DNA from: Bretschneidera sinensis | Lineage: Eukaryota; Streptophyta; Magnoliopsida; Brassicales; Akaniaceae | DNA: 64,000 nucleotides | NCBI GenBank assembly: GCA_023935145.1 | Contig: CM043705.1 | Location: 55,043,084 to 55,107,083 of the forward strand | Reading direction: 5' to 3' | Shown: piece by piece, positions 19,737-32,370 of the stretch | Position numbering within the stretch: position 1 is the first letter of the stretch | How the letters are laid out: each line of letters starts with the position of its first letter | Notes under the pieces: model-generated | What the model was told of the DNA's origin: nothing | What the model saw: only the letters and a program-made list of their open reading frames with translations | Databases searched by the model: none | Made by a program: the position numbers and the translations under genes

Positions 19737-20508
19737 ATCTATTCTCATACTTCACTTGTTGACAAATCAAACATCTAGAAATATACTCAACTACATCTTT
19801 CTTCATCCCTGACCACCAATAATTCTGTCTTAACCCCTTGTACATCTTATTATTACCCTAGTGCATAGAATACACATAATCATGAGCCTCTCTTAGTATC
19901 TCATTTATCATCTCAACATCATTAGGAACACAAACTCTATGTCCTAATACCACCATATCATATTCTCTAATTCTAAACCCGGTCAGCTTCCCACTCAATA
20001 TTTCATGTCTGATATTTTTTATCCCTTCATCTCTTCTCTACATCTGTAATGAGCGATCAATAATAGAAGATTGTACCACTATATTTTCTATCAATACTCC
20101 TCTATTGCTGATACTCATTTGCATTCTCATTTCTTTCAATTCTATCATCAAGCTAACATCATGACTCCTAATAGCAGTTAATCTCCATGTAGATTTTCTA
20201 CTCAATGTATCAGCTACTACATTAGTCTTCCCTGGATTATAGTGAATTGTACATTCATAATCACTAATCAACTCCATCCACCTCCTCTACCTCAAATTCA
20301 ACTCTTTCTAGGTAGGTAAATACGTCAAACTTTTATGATCAATAAAAATTTCACAAGTGGCTCCATACAGATGATATCTCCAAATCTTTAAAGCAAACAC
20401 TATGGCAGCTAATTCTAAATCATAGGTCGGGTAATTTCTCTCATGGTTCTTTAATTACCTAGAACCATAGGCTATAACTCTCTCATGTTACATCAACACA
20501 CATCTCAA
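19737..20508 (-). pseudogene. RNase H end and integrase zinc domain of element C
   Basis: Reading from 20508: a stop-rich RNase H part, then [20 protein letters not shown] and VADTLSRKS (20277-20190), a linker, and the integrase zinc-binding region with NYW and CLIC-type residues (19880-19760). Several stops interrupt it (for example near 20278 and 20037). The frame is continuous with 29325 onward after element D is skipped. The left edge is a rearrangement breakpoint. Confidence 0.8.
20504..20508 (+). other. Target-site duplication, left copy (element D)
   Basis: CTCAA; the right copy is CCCAA at 29320-29324. One substitution apart. Confidence 0.8.
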
Positions 20509-21798
20509 TGTTGCGCGTTTATTTACCTAAATAAATAAGCAAATAATCGCATTCATTTTACTTGCAAGTGCACAAGGTCAACAGTAGCATAATGTGCAAA
20601 TGCAAGATCATCTCCACAAGGATTGGTAAAGTTCAATTTAGAATTAATTTCTTCCAAGTAAAAAGAAATAAATGTTGAATGTGATTTAATAATAATAAAG
20701 ACATAGGGTTTTGATATCCACCACTAATCATACTTTCCGAATGTGTAATGTATCAATGCACTAGCCTTATCATGTATACCTAATGGTCACCAACCTAAGG
20801 GCATGGTATCTACCCCTTAAGCTATTGATTTCCCTAAGCAACGAGTTAGGCATGGTATCTACTCTAACTCTTTTCTTTCTTTAGGGATTCAGCATGGTAT
20901 CTACTGAGTTGTTCCTAAAGAAAGCATAAGGGCTGTGGAAATCGATAACCACATGAGACCTAGGGCATGGTATCTACTCCCGATTTTCCATGTTGATTAC
21001 CCCAAAAATCCGGTGTGGATATCTTTTGTTACTATTGTTAGACCCAGGACTCGGTCATCCAAATTGATCTAACTAACCAATCCATACCACATACATACGT
21101 TGGCCATACACATACATATGAGGAATTTAAATAAACACAGGCATTAATCAAGTTAAGCAACATAATAAAGGCTATTAGCAAAGATAATCAATGAATAAAT
21201 ATATGGGAAAGCATAACTAGGGCTTCAATCGAGCCCTATAAAGAGTTAGTTACACATGTTGTATGAGATAAACATCATATATAAACTAAACATAAAGGGA
21301 AGAATAAACTCGAGAGAAAAGGCGTCAATTCTCTCCCAAAGCTTACAACTCCAAGCTAAGCAAAAGATAAAAGAAGTGATCTTTTTGTGTGTGCTTTACA
21401 GGTGTATTTATAATGCTTGAATATTCCTAGCAGGCTCTGGAAACCCTCATTTCCAAAAACACAAAACCTACTCTATTTCTAAAACTGGTTCTGCCGTTTT
21501 ACTGTTCACGCCCATATATATGCGTTCGATCGCATGCGTCTTGCGCTCGATCCTTCTTGTGTGCGCACGATCGCATGTGCGATCGATCGCATGCAGCAGT
21601 GCGATCGATCATACTTTGACCAAAAACTGCTCCAAGATTTCCAGGTTTCTTCCTTTAGGTGCCAAAAGTGCTTCTTTTTCTCTAAGACCCTATAAAAACA
21701 TGTAAAACACACAAATGAAATAAAATGGAATAATTAACCTAGCTAAGGACCTAACAAATGTAAATAAGGGTGCTTAAATAATATTTAAGCACCTATCA
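20509..21798 (-). repeat. 3' LTR of element D
   Basis: 1290 bp, TGATAGGTGC to ...GCGCAACA on the minus strand. U3 motifs 21519-21613, TATA box near 21404-21411, hairpin array 20794-20992 with the HP2 stem CTTTCTTTAGG/CCTAAAGAAAG. Confidence 0.93.
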
Positions 21799-21812
21799 CA
21801 CCCCAAAACTTA
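21799..21812 (-). other. Polypurine tract of element D
   Basis: AAGTTTTGGGGTG on the minus strand, adjacent to the LTR; one G of the B1 tract is replaced by T. Confidence 0.8.
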
Positions 21813-23248
21813 CATATTGCTAGTCCCTTAGCAATACAAAACTGAAAACTAAAACGAAAAAAATAACGACACATAGATAGATCCAATATTCATACTGTCC
21901 ACAAAAATTTTAGGTTTTCACACAAAATTATGATGCGCATTCATGAGTAAGTTTAACAAATATAAACATATCTTTGCAATGAATAAGAGTTTTGAACGCA
22001 AATCACTTTCGTGAGGCAGTTTAAACATCACAAGTTTGACTTTAGTGTGTGGTGAACTAGCACATAAAAGATTAGGTTTCCAAATAATTCTAATGTGTAG
22101 TGTTTCGATGACTCAAGATTCACCAAATTTCCTATTAGAATCAACAAAGATGGCATAAACTTCATTCTTTTCCTTTATTTGTGAGATTTTTGCCAAGTTA
22201 GTTCCTTTAAGCTTTTTATTTGACTCATATAACGAGTGTTTAGCCAATGACTCCCAAACCAGATGGTTTTAGGGCATTAGGTGTAAAGACACCCCTTAAG
22301 ACTTACTAACTCGAGTCAAAAAGGCTACGAAACTAACTGGTCTCAATGCTACCAATCAGAATTTCCACATTTTGACGTGACACTCACTGCTTACTAAGGC
22401 AAGAGGGTCAGTTACTCAACGAAATTTTTTTTTTTAATGATCTTTTGTTAGCAAAATTTTTTTCACCTTTTGACGTGACACTCATTGCTTACTGAGGCAA
22501 GAGGGCCAGTTACTTAGTGGAAAGTTTGTTTTATTGATCATTAGGAGCATTTTTCTTTTTGAGCACTAACAATCTATTTCTATTTTCTTATGCCAAAACG
22601 TTAATCAAATAGGTCATCTGGTTCAAAGTCAAGCAAAAGAAACATACAAATCAAAATTACATGTCATACCCCACACAACTATGTGCTAATGTGCTCGTGT
22701 TAGTTCAGGTCAAACTTGTGAATCCTTAAATGCTTAAAAGAAAGTGATCTAGGTTCAAAACTTAATTATTGGCCTATATATTCAAAGTGTTAAGCTCACT
22801 TATGAAGTCAAATCATATCATTTGTTTAGATCACCCAAAATTTTATCGGAACAGATGAACGTGCATTTATCTATAAAAACAACAACATCAAAAAATGGGA
22901 CATAGTGAGTGTAGTGAGTGTGTAAGTGTGTCCCCATACCCTTAAACTTAAATTGCACATTATCCCCAATGTGTTAATAGCATGGAAGGAGCTGACCTGG
23001 GAGATGGAGAACTATATGGCTGGCATGGCTCGTAGCACGCCCCCAAACTTCAACTGGATGCACTCACTCTGTCCTTGAAAAAGAAAGACAAACAAACATA
23101 AAATGGAAAACAAGTAAATATAAAAAGCTATAGAAAAGTAAACTATGAAATACTAAAAATAAAATAAAATAAACTATTAAAAGGATATGCTTTGGGGTGC
23201 CTCCCATGAGCGCTAAGTTTAACGTCTTCAACTAGACGTGGTACCCTC
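21813..23248 (-). other. 3' noncoding region of element D
   Basis: Homologous to 15964-17298 of B1. Contains the hairpin CACATTG/TAATGTG and the eroded internal G tract (22935-22973), and a tandem duplication of about 100 bp around the motif TTTTGACGTGACACTCA (about 22375-22510). No coding potential. Confidence 0.65.
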
Positions 23249-24376
23249 TCACCACTGATCATCAGATGGTGCAGTCGAAGAGGTACCGGGTGCCGAAGGT
23301 AGGTGATCAAGAATAGCCTATAGCATAGCCTCCTGTCATGCAAACCGTGCCTCCAAACTTTCTATGCACTGGTGCACGAGGGATATGACTGCAGAGACCT
23401 CATCTCAGAAGGAGGACAACTCAGCGAGAAGGTGCTGGGACTCTGTGGGTCCTATATCTGAATGATTCTCCTCTCGTAGTGGGCTTACTGTAGGGGTCTC
23501 TGTCTCCATATGATCCTCCTCAACCCTCTCAGCTGTAGGTGCAAAGGCTGGGAGTCCTCGAGGCATGTGCGAGAGACTATGTGTCCATTGAGCCTTCTCG
23601 AAGAAGGGATGCTCTTGCACTGGTCCGTCACTGGTGGTCCCCATAATCCCTTTCTTCTTGAAGATGTACAAGAGTAGGAATGAAAAAGGGAGGCCCCATG
23701 CATTGGCCGTGGTGGTCTGACGGCCATGGACGTGATCCCAAAATTTATGCAACTGGCTCTATATAACAGCTAGAATAGAGTACCAGTGACCTTTGTGGAA
23801 GGCATATAAGGTCTGTAGAAACTGGTCTCTCTGCTGTGTCTTGTGCCCCAATGGGCACACATTGCACTGAAGGATGGTGTCTACGAGCCAAAGTCATGGA
23901 GGAAACTTTGATCGGCTTGCTACGTTGTTGTGCCTATCAGTGTACTCGCTAGCGCACATGTCCTCAATGATCTCAGACAGGGCAAAGAACTCCGGCTGCT
24001 CCTCGATATTGGTGTCCTCCGGAGGGGACTCGTCAGAGCAATGAAGAGCAGTGGCTATATCGGCACTAGTCACCTCTACAGGTATGCCCTGGACTGAAGA
24101 AGTTAATACTCCTGGTCTACTGCAGTCAAATGATAGGTTCGCATAGAACTGGACTACGGGCTGGGTGTATGCAGTCGAGCAAACTGGCTTGAAAAGCCTC
24201 TTCAACCCTCGATGTCTAAATGCTTGGATGGCCCATTGAGTGGCGTCCATGTGTTTGAAGACATCATCGATGGCAAAATTAGTCTCAAATAATAGCTCTC
24301 ATTGCTCGATGCTGGGCCGGGATGGCGGGGCATGGCTGCTTAAAGCACGAGAAGTGGAGGCAGATGGTTTGGACAT
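23249..24376 (-). pseudogene. ORF2 of element D (putative plant transposon protein)
   Basis: Starts with MSKPSA at 24376 and follows the B1 protein: FETNFAIDDVFKHMDATQW, RGLKRLFKPV, EVTSADIATALHC, then NVC/CPLGHKT, TTTANAWGLPFSFLLLYIFKK and an acidic tail ending at a stop at 23249. A few stops and frame breaks are present (for example near 24296 and 23880). Coding similarity with B1 and E over the whole length shows ORF2 was kept in the pol-less subfamily. Function unknown. Confidence 0.7.
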
Positions 24377-25205
24377 GCTGCTACTAGTTTCTGCCAATTT
24401 TGTGATCGATCTCGATTATGTGCGCTCGATCGCACACTGGACTATGCGCTCGATCGCAATTACCGTGCGCTCGATCGTACACTGTCAGGCTTTTCCTCGA
24501 ACAGATTGTGTGCAACAAAAGACCAAGCTATGGTCTTATGGATTTGAATTTGTTCCTAACCTCCTGCAAGCAAAATAAGATCCAATCATACACAAGATAA
24601 CACATATATAGAATGAAAATGTAATTTAAATATGAAGAACCATGTGTGAGAATACTGAGTTACCTTGTGAATGGAAGGAGTGTGCAATGGGGAAAGGGAC
24701 GTGACTGTCTGTTAGTGTTAAGTGACAATAGGGTGGTGAAGGTGGATATCGTGGTGGAGTACCAGAGTAGTGGTGATGGAGTGCCGGAGTTTCAAGAGTG
24801 TTGAGATTGGTGGGGTGTAGATGAGAAAGAGTACGAGTGAGAGAGCTGTGAGTGAAATGTACAGAGAGGGTGAGTGAGTGTGAGTGAAATGTTTAAATTC
24901 ATCACGTGACTGTCTTCCATGAGTGCCCTCGATCACACTTGGAGTGCGCTCGATCGCACTTTTGTGCTCGAGCACACTGAATGATGCGCTCGATCGCAAG
25001 AAGTTCATATGAACAAAAATGAAAACTTACCAAGGCTTGAAGAAGAAAATAAGAACAATACAGCCTTACCATGTGTTAGTGGCCTCAGTACCACTAACCT
25101 CAGGAAAGGCGCTTGAGCTATATGATTGGAAAATGTGATACGTCTTAAGCGCTCTCTTGATACAGTACTACTCCCATTAAAGAGGGAACTTATAGCCCAC
25201 ATCAC
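24377..25205 (-). promoter_or_regulatory. Spacer upstream of ORF2 in D, with two GATCGAGCGC clusters
   Basis: Clusters of the U3 near-palindrome at 24416-24480 and 24922-24999. A TATATATG sequence at about 24602-24609 and a CT-rich stretch (minus strand, about 24820-24890) separate them. The layout matches 14139-14815 of B1. Confidence 0.45.
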
Positions 25206-26140
25206 GTGGTTCAAGTGCCCTAGACAACTGCTACATCTTCAATCTTGGTGCCTGGTTAATAAAATAAGGAAAAAGCCATATTAGTAAGTTCAGGGTTTTC
25301 AACTTGAGGATTATACTTACTTGGCGGCTGTGATGTGTTCTTGATGGGGTGCATAGTTCTATTGATGTCTTTAATCACATCATCATCCTCTGGCCTAATT
25401 TCTAATCTTGTGTCTTCAAAGTTGGGGATGGTCTTCGATTGAATAGTATGATGGACCTGAGAAACTTTCTCAACAACACCTTGCATGAAGCTCACATTAG
25501 AATATTCATTATCATCATTGGTTGATTTTAATGTATTAAATATTTTAAATTCCATATCCTCATTATTTACTTTCATAGTGACAATATCCCTTTTTACACT
25601 AATATTAGTGTCAGTAGTTATCGTAAAGGGGCGTCCTAGGATGATGGGGAGAGGTAATAGCATAGTACATTCTTCCATATCTAATACTAAATCAGTAGGT
25701 ATAATGAATTTACCTACTTTTACCAACACATCTTCAAGGATACCTCTCGGTCTTTTGATGCTTCTATCAGCCAATTGCAAAGTGACGGAAGTTGGTTGAA
25801 GCTCTCCCAAACCTAGTGTCTTGTATACACTGTATGGTAGCAGGTTGACACTCGCTCCCAAATCCAATAATGCATGCTCGAACAGCTGGTCACCTAACCT
25901 GCAAGGAATAGTAAAACTACCTAGATCTTTTAGTTTATGTGGTAATTTTCTTAAAAGCACAACACTTACCTCTTCGGTTAAGGCTACCGTCTTATGTTCC
26001 TGAAACTTCCTTTTGTTAGTGCAATAATCTTTCAGAAATTTAGCATATGCAGGTATTTGTTTGATTGCATCTAACAGAGGAATGTTAATTTCAACTTTTC
26101 GCAAGGTTTCAAAAATATCAATCAGTTTATTGTCTTTCTT
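25206..26140 (-). pseudogene. Protease of element D joined to the remnant integrase tail
   Basis: The open part (26104-25256) has IPLLDAIKQIPAYAKFLKDY, SFTIPCRLGDQ, the active-site DLGAS and ILGRPF, so the protease core looks intact. After PPSKYNPQV... it ends at a TAA, and the following codons (KIEDVAVV, then ALEP-type sequence) correspond to the same deletion junction as in B1. The RT, RNase H and integrase genes are absent. It matures Gag. Confidence 0.85.
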
Positions 26141-27719
26141 TTATTTTACTAACCTTTGCGGGAAGGGTGGAGCATTCACCTTCTCCATTTCACTTACCCT
26201 TGACGCCGATGGTTTCTCTTTGGATGCTGTTGCAGATTCATCGGACCCTATCACTTTGCCATTTCTCAAGGTTGTCACAGAATTCAATTGGTAATGTCCT
26301 CTTGGGTTAGGTACTGATTGGGCGGGAAGCTCACCTTGCTTTCTATTGCTCAATTCCTTGGCCAATTGCCCCATTTGTACCTCTAATCCTTGAATTACTT
26401 GATCATGTTTTGCTATAGTTTGTCTCATTTCAGTATGAAATTTCCTTGTTTCTTCCATGAACTGACTTTGTGAGGTCATCAATTGTTGCTGTTGAGTTGC
26501 TAATTGCCTCACAAGACTCTCGAGGTCGCTTTTCTTTAGTTTGGGAATAGATTGGGCTGCTGGTTGGAAGTTTTTGTGCTGTCCTTGACTGTTCTGATTA
26601 TTGCTCCACGAGAAATTCGGGCGATTCCGCCATCCAGGATTGTATGTATTTGCATAAGGGCTGTTCTTCGGCAGATAGTTGTTAGGTCCCACATAAGTTG
26701 CTTGTTCTGGATCTGTAGATGAGTATAAAGGACAAGTATCAATGTTATGGTCGGATTGGGAATATATCGCACATACCTGGAGTGGTGTGGCTGGTAGGCT
26801 AGATGAGGCATTTTGAGCAGCCATGGCTTTTACCAATAAGTCTAGTTTCCTTTCCACAGCAGCTATTTGAGGAGAAGATCCTCCATTCAGATTTACCTCA
26901 TACACACCCTTACCCTTGGTCATATGTCTACCTCGAGAAGAGAACTACTGAGTGTGTTCGCTGAGGGTTTCCAAGAGCTCCATAGCTTCTTCGTTGCTTT
27001 TCTCCATCAACACTCCTCCACAACCTGAATCAACAATACTTTTGTTAGTATCATTCAAACCTTCATAAAAAGCTTATACCAGTTCATCTTGGGGCAGGTT
27101 GTGATGTCGGCATTTGAGTAGCAGTTCATTGAAGTGTCCCCATGCTTCGAAGAAGAGGTCTCCATCTTTTTGTTGGAAGGACTGAATCTCCTTCCTCATA
27201 TGTCTTGTCTTTTAGGCTGAGAAAAACTTCTTTAGGAATTTGCTAGCCAACTCCTCCCGAGTATGGATAGAAACTGCAGGCAAAGAATTGTACCACAGTT
27301 TAGCATTATCTTTTAAGGAAAAAGGGAACAGAATTAGCTTTATTCCTTCTTGGTCTAGTCCTCGGATGTGCTGAAACTTGCAAAGGTCGAAAAACTCCCG
27401 AAGGTGCAGGTGTGGATCCTCATTAGATGTACCCCTAAAGTGAGTCAAGGCACTCAAGATTTATGGAGATATGTAATAGTTTCCTTCCGCCTCCGGTTGA
27501 TAAGCGATACATGATGGTTGATCAAGGTTCCGCGGAATGAAGGACTGTTTCATTGGTACTCGTGCAGGTGGTTGCTAGTTTTCGAGTTGATCCACGTGCT
27601 TCATTCTCGAATTCTTCTTCGTTCTCCTCAAAGTTGTTCCTAAGACTTTGTCGGATGGTCCGCTCAAGCTTAAGATCGAGGGGAAAAAATGTTGGATGTC
27701 AGGATCGAAGTCCGTGCAT
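26141..27719 (-). pseudogene. gag: Gag of element D
   Basis: The frame begins at an ATG at 27719 (MHGLRS). It shows HFRGTSNEDPHLHLREFFDL (27457 onward), TREELASKFLKKFF, a middle part with several stops (about 27210-26930), and an open 260-codon C-terminal part. That part has CAIYSQSDHNTDTC-like residues (the second Cys of the zinc knuckle reads Y), NPGWRNRPNFSWS, a glutamine-rich coiled segment and TLRNGKVIGSDES. Capsid/nucleocapsid protein. A stop separates it from protease. Early stops (near 27701 and 27575) and a damaged zinc knuckle suggest it is dead. Confidence 0.82.
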
Positions 27720-28002
27720 AAATCAGGTAAACTAGCTTCAGTGCAGCAGTTTAACTTTGCTGCTCGGGTAGCTCTCTACCCTAATTGTGCTCGATCGCAC
27801 TGAAGGCTGCGATCGATCGCAAATATCACAGAAAGTGCTGTTAGGGTTTGATGTGCCTAAAACAGAAAAAAAAAAAAAAAAAAAAAATCAATTAGGGTTT
27901 GATAAAAATAAAGATGATAAACAGAAATTAAAGATTTTTAGAAAAATACGAATAACGATGATTAAACTAAACGAAATTAATTCTAAAAAGAAATTTAGTG
28001 TA

Positions 28003-28021
28003 ATCCTCGGAAACGGCGCCA
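28003..28021 (-). other. Primer binding site of element D (two mismatches)
   Basis: Minus strand TGGCGCCGTTTCCGAGGA versus TGGCGCCGTTGCCGGGGA in B1 and E. Confidence 0.88.
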
Positions 28022-28027
28022 AAAACT

Positions 28028-29319
28028 TGTTGCGCATTTATTTACCTAAATAAATAAGCAAATAATCGCACTCCTTTTACTTGCAAGTGCACAAGGTCAA
28101 CAGTAGCATAGTGTGCGAATGCAAGATCATCTCCACAGGGATTGGTAAAGTTCAATTTAGAATTAGTTTTTTCAAAGTAAAAAGAAACAACTGTTGAATG
28201 TGATTTAATAATAATAAAGACATAGGGCTTTGATATCCACCACTAATCATACTTTCCCAATGTGTAATGTATCAATGCACTAGCCTTATCATGTATACTT
28301 AATAGTCGCCAACCTAAGGGCATGGTATCTACTCCTTAAGCTATTGATTTCCCTAAGCAACGAGTTAGGCATGGTATCTACTCTAACTCTTTTCTTTCTT
28401 TAGGGATTCAACATGGTATCTGCTGAGTTGTTCCTAAAGAAAGCATAAGGGCTATGGAAATCAACAACCACATGAAACCTAGGGTATGGTATCTACTCCC
28501 GGTTTCCCATATTGATTAACCCAAGAATCCGGTGTGGATATCTTTTGTTACTATTGTTAGACCCAGGACTCGGTCATCCAAATTGATCTAACTAACCAAT
28601 CCATACCACATGCATACGTTGGCCATACACATACATATGAGGAATTTAAATAAACACAGGCATTAATCAAGTTAAGCAACATAATAAAGGCTATTGGCAA
28701 AGATAATCAATGAATAAATATATGGGAAAGCATAACTAGGGCTTCAATCGAGCCCTATAAAGAGTTAGTTACACATGCTATCTGAGATAAACATTATATA
28801 TAAACTAAACATAAAGGGAAGAATAAACCTGAGAGAAGAGGCGTCAATTCTCTCCCAAAGCTTACAACTCCAATCTAAGCAAAAGATAAAAGAAGTGATC
28901 TTTTTGTGTGTGCTTTACAGGTGTAATTATAGTGCTTGAGTATTCCTAGCAGGCTTTGGAAACCCTAATTTCCAAAAACACAAAACCTACTCTATTTCCA
29001 AAACTGGTTCTGTTGTTTTACTGCTCACGCCCGTACATGTGCCCTCGATCGCAAGTGCTGCACTCGAGCCTTCTTGTGTGCGTATGATCGCATGTGCGCT
29101 CGATCGTATGCAGGAGTGCGATCGATCGCACTTTGACCAGAAGCTGCTCCAAGATTTCCAGGTTTCTTCCTTTAGGTGCCAAAAGTTCTTCTTTTTCTCC
29201 AAGACCCTATAAAAACATGTAAAACACACAAATGAAGTAAAATGGACTAAATTAACATAGCTAAGGACCTAACAAATGTAAATAAGGGGGCTTAAATATT
29301 AATATTTAAGCACCTATCA
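28028..29319 (-). repeat. 5' LTR of element D
   Basis: 1292 bp, clearly similar to 20509-21798 with scattered differences. U3 motifs 29039-29140, hairpin array 28313-28510. Confidence 0.93.
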
Positions 29320-29324
29320 CCCAA

Positions 29325-30450
29325 CCCTTGATGTGACGCATCACTATATACCACAAATCCTTCATTACCAAAAGGAAGTACTAATACCAGAGCAGTAGTC
29401 AATTTCTCTTTCCACAGCCAGAAATTCTTCTCATATTCTTCTGACCACATAAACTTCACTTCCTTCTTAGTTAATCTGGTCAATGGTCCAACAATAATAG
29501 AAATATTATGGATAAACCTCCTATAATAACTAGCCAACCCCAACAAGCTTCTAATTTCAATCACACTAGTGGGTCTTTCCCAATTCAACATTGCCTCAAC
29601 TTTCTATGGGTGAATTGCTATACCATCTCCTAACACAACATGCCCCAAGAAAGATATTTCACTCAACCAAAACTCACACTTAGAGAACTTTGCATACAGT
29701 TTCTCTCTTCTCAGAATTTCCAACACTATCTCTAAATGTTGCCTATACTCCTCTTCATTCTTGGAATATACCAAAATATCATCAATAAATACAATCACAA
29801 ATCTATCCAATAATGGTTTAAACACCCAATTCGTTAGATCCATAAATGCTACTGGAGCATTAGTTAACCCAAATGGTATCACAAGAAACTCGTGATGGCC
29901 ATAATGTGTCCTAAAAGCCGTCTTAGGCATGTTCCCTTCCTTTATCCTCAACTGATGATAATTCGATCTCAGGTCTATCTTAGAAAACACCCTAGCCCCA
30001 CATCTATCCTGGGAAAAGGATATTTATTCTTAATAGTGATCTTATTTAACTGTCTATAATCAATACATAACCTCATTGTTTCATCCTTCTTCTTAACAAA
30101 CAACACAGGGGCTCCCTAAGGTGACATACTAGGTCGAATAAATTGTTTATCTAGTAACTCCTTTTCCATTCTCTCAACTCAGCTGGTGCCATTCTACAAG
30201 GTGTTATAGATATGGGTGCTGATCCCAAAATCACCTCAATAGAAAACTCAATCTCCCTATTGGGAGGCAAACCAGACAACTCCTTAGGGAACACATCAGA
30301 AAAATCTTTTACTACTAAGATTTCTTCTAACTTCCTAATCTCCTTTCTAGAATCCACCACATACGCAAAATTTCCCTCATAACTGTTCTTCAACCATCTA
30401 CTAGCAATCAAGGTATAAATAAGACAGTTGGCAAGTATCTTATGTTCTCT
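29325..30450 (-). pseudogene. RT and start of RNase H, element C
   Basis: Tekay-type RT with [20 protein letters not shown] (after a W-to-stop change near 30120), then [17 protein letters not shown] (first catalytic D), [16 protein letters not shown] and the intact [10 protein letters not shown] box (29604-29990). After a stop comes RSLLGLASYYRRFIHNISII and the RNase H start VVYSDASHQGLG (29591-29330). The N-terminal linker has LSGLPPNREIEFSIE (30411-30151). RT copies element RNA. Several stops, but catalytic acids are kept. Confidence 0.87.
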
Positions 30451-30846
30451 TTAAAAGTTAAACTCTTCTTGTCCAGGTATCCTGAACATAACATTTTTCC
30501 TAAAACAATCTACCCAAGCATGATATACAGATAACCAATTTATCCCCAGAATTAAATCAAAATCTGTAATATCTAAAGGAAACAAATCAACTTCAAATTC
30601 TCTATCAGCCATACTAATCACACAACACCGATAAATTATCATGATAATAACCCTATTCCTAGTAGGAACCTCAACAATAACATTATGCATCAAAGGACTA
30701 ACACTAGAATCAATAGATTTCATATAAACACTGGATGCAAAAGAATGTGTTGTACTATGATCAATCAATAATCTAGCTGGTCTATCAAGAATAGATACCA
30801 TACCTATAATAATATCAAGAGTGGTATGTGCATCTCGATGGGTCAA
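30451..30846 (-). pseudogene. Protease of element C
   Basis: 132 open codons. The aspartic protease strand reads ARLLIDHSTTHSFAS where the family has DSGATHSF, so the conserved Ser-Gly after the catalytic Asp is altered to His-Ser. FDLILGINWLSVYHAWVDC follows, the usual Tekay/chromovirus motif. The mutation predicts an inactive enzyme. Confidence 0.85.
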
Positions 30847-32300
30847 CGCATAGACTCTACTGTCTCTGGGCTGTAACTGACCACCGCATCCTCCTTCAGC
30901 TACTAATCATCTACCTCTGCCTCACATACTCCCTGACACATCACCTCTCTCCACCTGTTCTCTCCCAACACCTCTAGCACTTATCTTAATAGATTTCTCC
31001 ACTGGACAATCTACACTAATATGTCCTCCCTCACCACATACAAAGCATATCTGAGTAGGATAATTCTGAGACAGATGTTATGTCTGATTACTTCTATAGC
31101 AAACTTTTGTCTCTCGATCATACATTAAATAACCACTTCCCCTTGGTAACATACTTACTCCTCTACCATAATTTTCAGTTCCCACAGCCTGTCTCCTAAA
31201 TCTAGGGGTCCCACTAATATTACTCTAAGCTATAAAAGCAACATATCTTGCTTGCCTCTGACTCTATATTACAGTATCATGTGATAAGGAACGCCTCCTC
31301 TAGGGTGGTCTCCCACCCTGCACACTCATACTACTACCACCTCTAGGTCCCTCAAATCTAGACGTCTTCAGCCAATCCCTCCTAGCTCTAAATTCTATCA
31401 CATCCTTCTCAATCTGTAATGCTTTATCTACCATTATAGCATAATTCCCAATACCTATATAAGAGAGTTTAGTCCAAATTTCATAGTGTAACCCGTCTAA
31501 AAATCTCTTACATTTCCTCTCCTCCATGCTTCCTAACTCAGGTAAAAACCTCGACAAGGCGATAAATCTATTATCATACTCAACCATAGATAAAGGATTC
31601 TACCTTAAATAAATAAAATCTATCTCCTGTTGTGCTCGAAACATATTTGGAAAATACACTTCACAAAGAACACATCCTTAAACTTATGCTAAGTTAAGGG
31701 TTGATCTACCTGTGTACTCAATCAAGGCAAAATATCCTCCTACCATTGAGATGCCTCACCTTTTAGCTTAAATGAAGGAAAAGCAACCTTCTGCCTATCT
31801 GTCACTGGTAAGACTTCAAAATATTTCTCAACATGTTTAATCCACTGCTCAGCTTCAACAGGATTTACAGATCCTCTTAAAGACTAGGGTTTAAATTTAA
31901 TAAATCTCCTAAAACAATCCCCTTACATCTCATGTGCAAACACACCCTCTCCCTCATAAACCTATTGTCTTACCACATCAGGTTCAATTCTACCTCGTTC
32001 TTCTAATCTTCTCTATAAATCACCATCCCTTTCTTCTACTGCATTCATTCTCTCTATAGCATGATCAAGAACTTTTCAAAACTCATCTCTCCTAATATCA
32101 TATTCTCTCCCACCTCTACTAGTACTAGTTGTACTAGCAACCTGTTCCCTTGCATGAACCACAGACTCGACCTCTCCCTCCTCTTCACCTTTTCTAAATA
32201 TTGAGGGTCTACCATGTCCTCTCTAATTCAGAACTCTACCTCTAGCTCTACACGTCCACGTGTCATCCCCAGACTCTGCATTACAATTTAGTTTATTTAA
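30847..32300 (-). pseudogene. gag: Gag of element C
   Basis: Fragments in several frames: RGSVNPVEAEQWIKHVEKYF and VAFPSFKLKGEASQW (about 31890-31750), then FIALSRFLPELGSMEERKCK (31587-31300) and a zinc knuckle CFVCGEGGHISVDC (about 31050-31005). These are hallmark Tekay-type Gag blocks. Many stops are present, commonly TAG or TAA where the family has Trp or Gln. Confidence 0.8.
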
Positions 32301-32352
32301 ATCTTCCACTTCTTTAAATTTTTATATAGTCTACATAATCATAAAACCTAAT

Positions 32353-32364
32353 GCTCTGAAACCA
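32353..32364 (-). other. Primer binding site, initiator tRNA-Met type (element C)
   Basis: TGGTTTCAGAGC on the minus strand; consensus TGGTATCAGAGC, one mismatch. 6 nt from the LTR. Confidence 0.88.
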
Positions 32365-32370
32365 AAATTG

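Larger units (their letters stand above)
20509..29319 (-). mobile_element. Element D: Athila-like family B, gag-protease only, inserted in element C
   Basis: 8.8 kb, minus strand: 5' LTR 28028-29319, primer site, gag, protease, motif clusters, ORF2, hairpin/G tract, 3' noncoding region, 3' LTR 20509-21798. It has the same pol deletion as B1: protease passes to the integrase tail sequence within a few codons. It is more decayed than B1 and its primer site has two mismatches to tRNA-Asp. Removing it restores the RT/RNase H frame of C. Confidence 0.93.
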
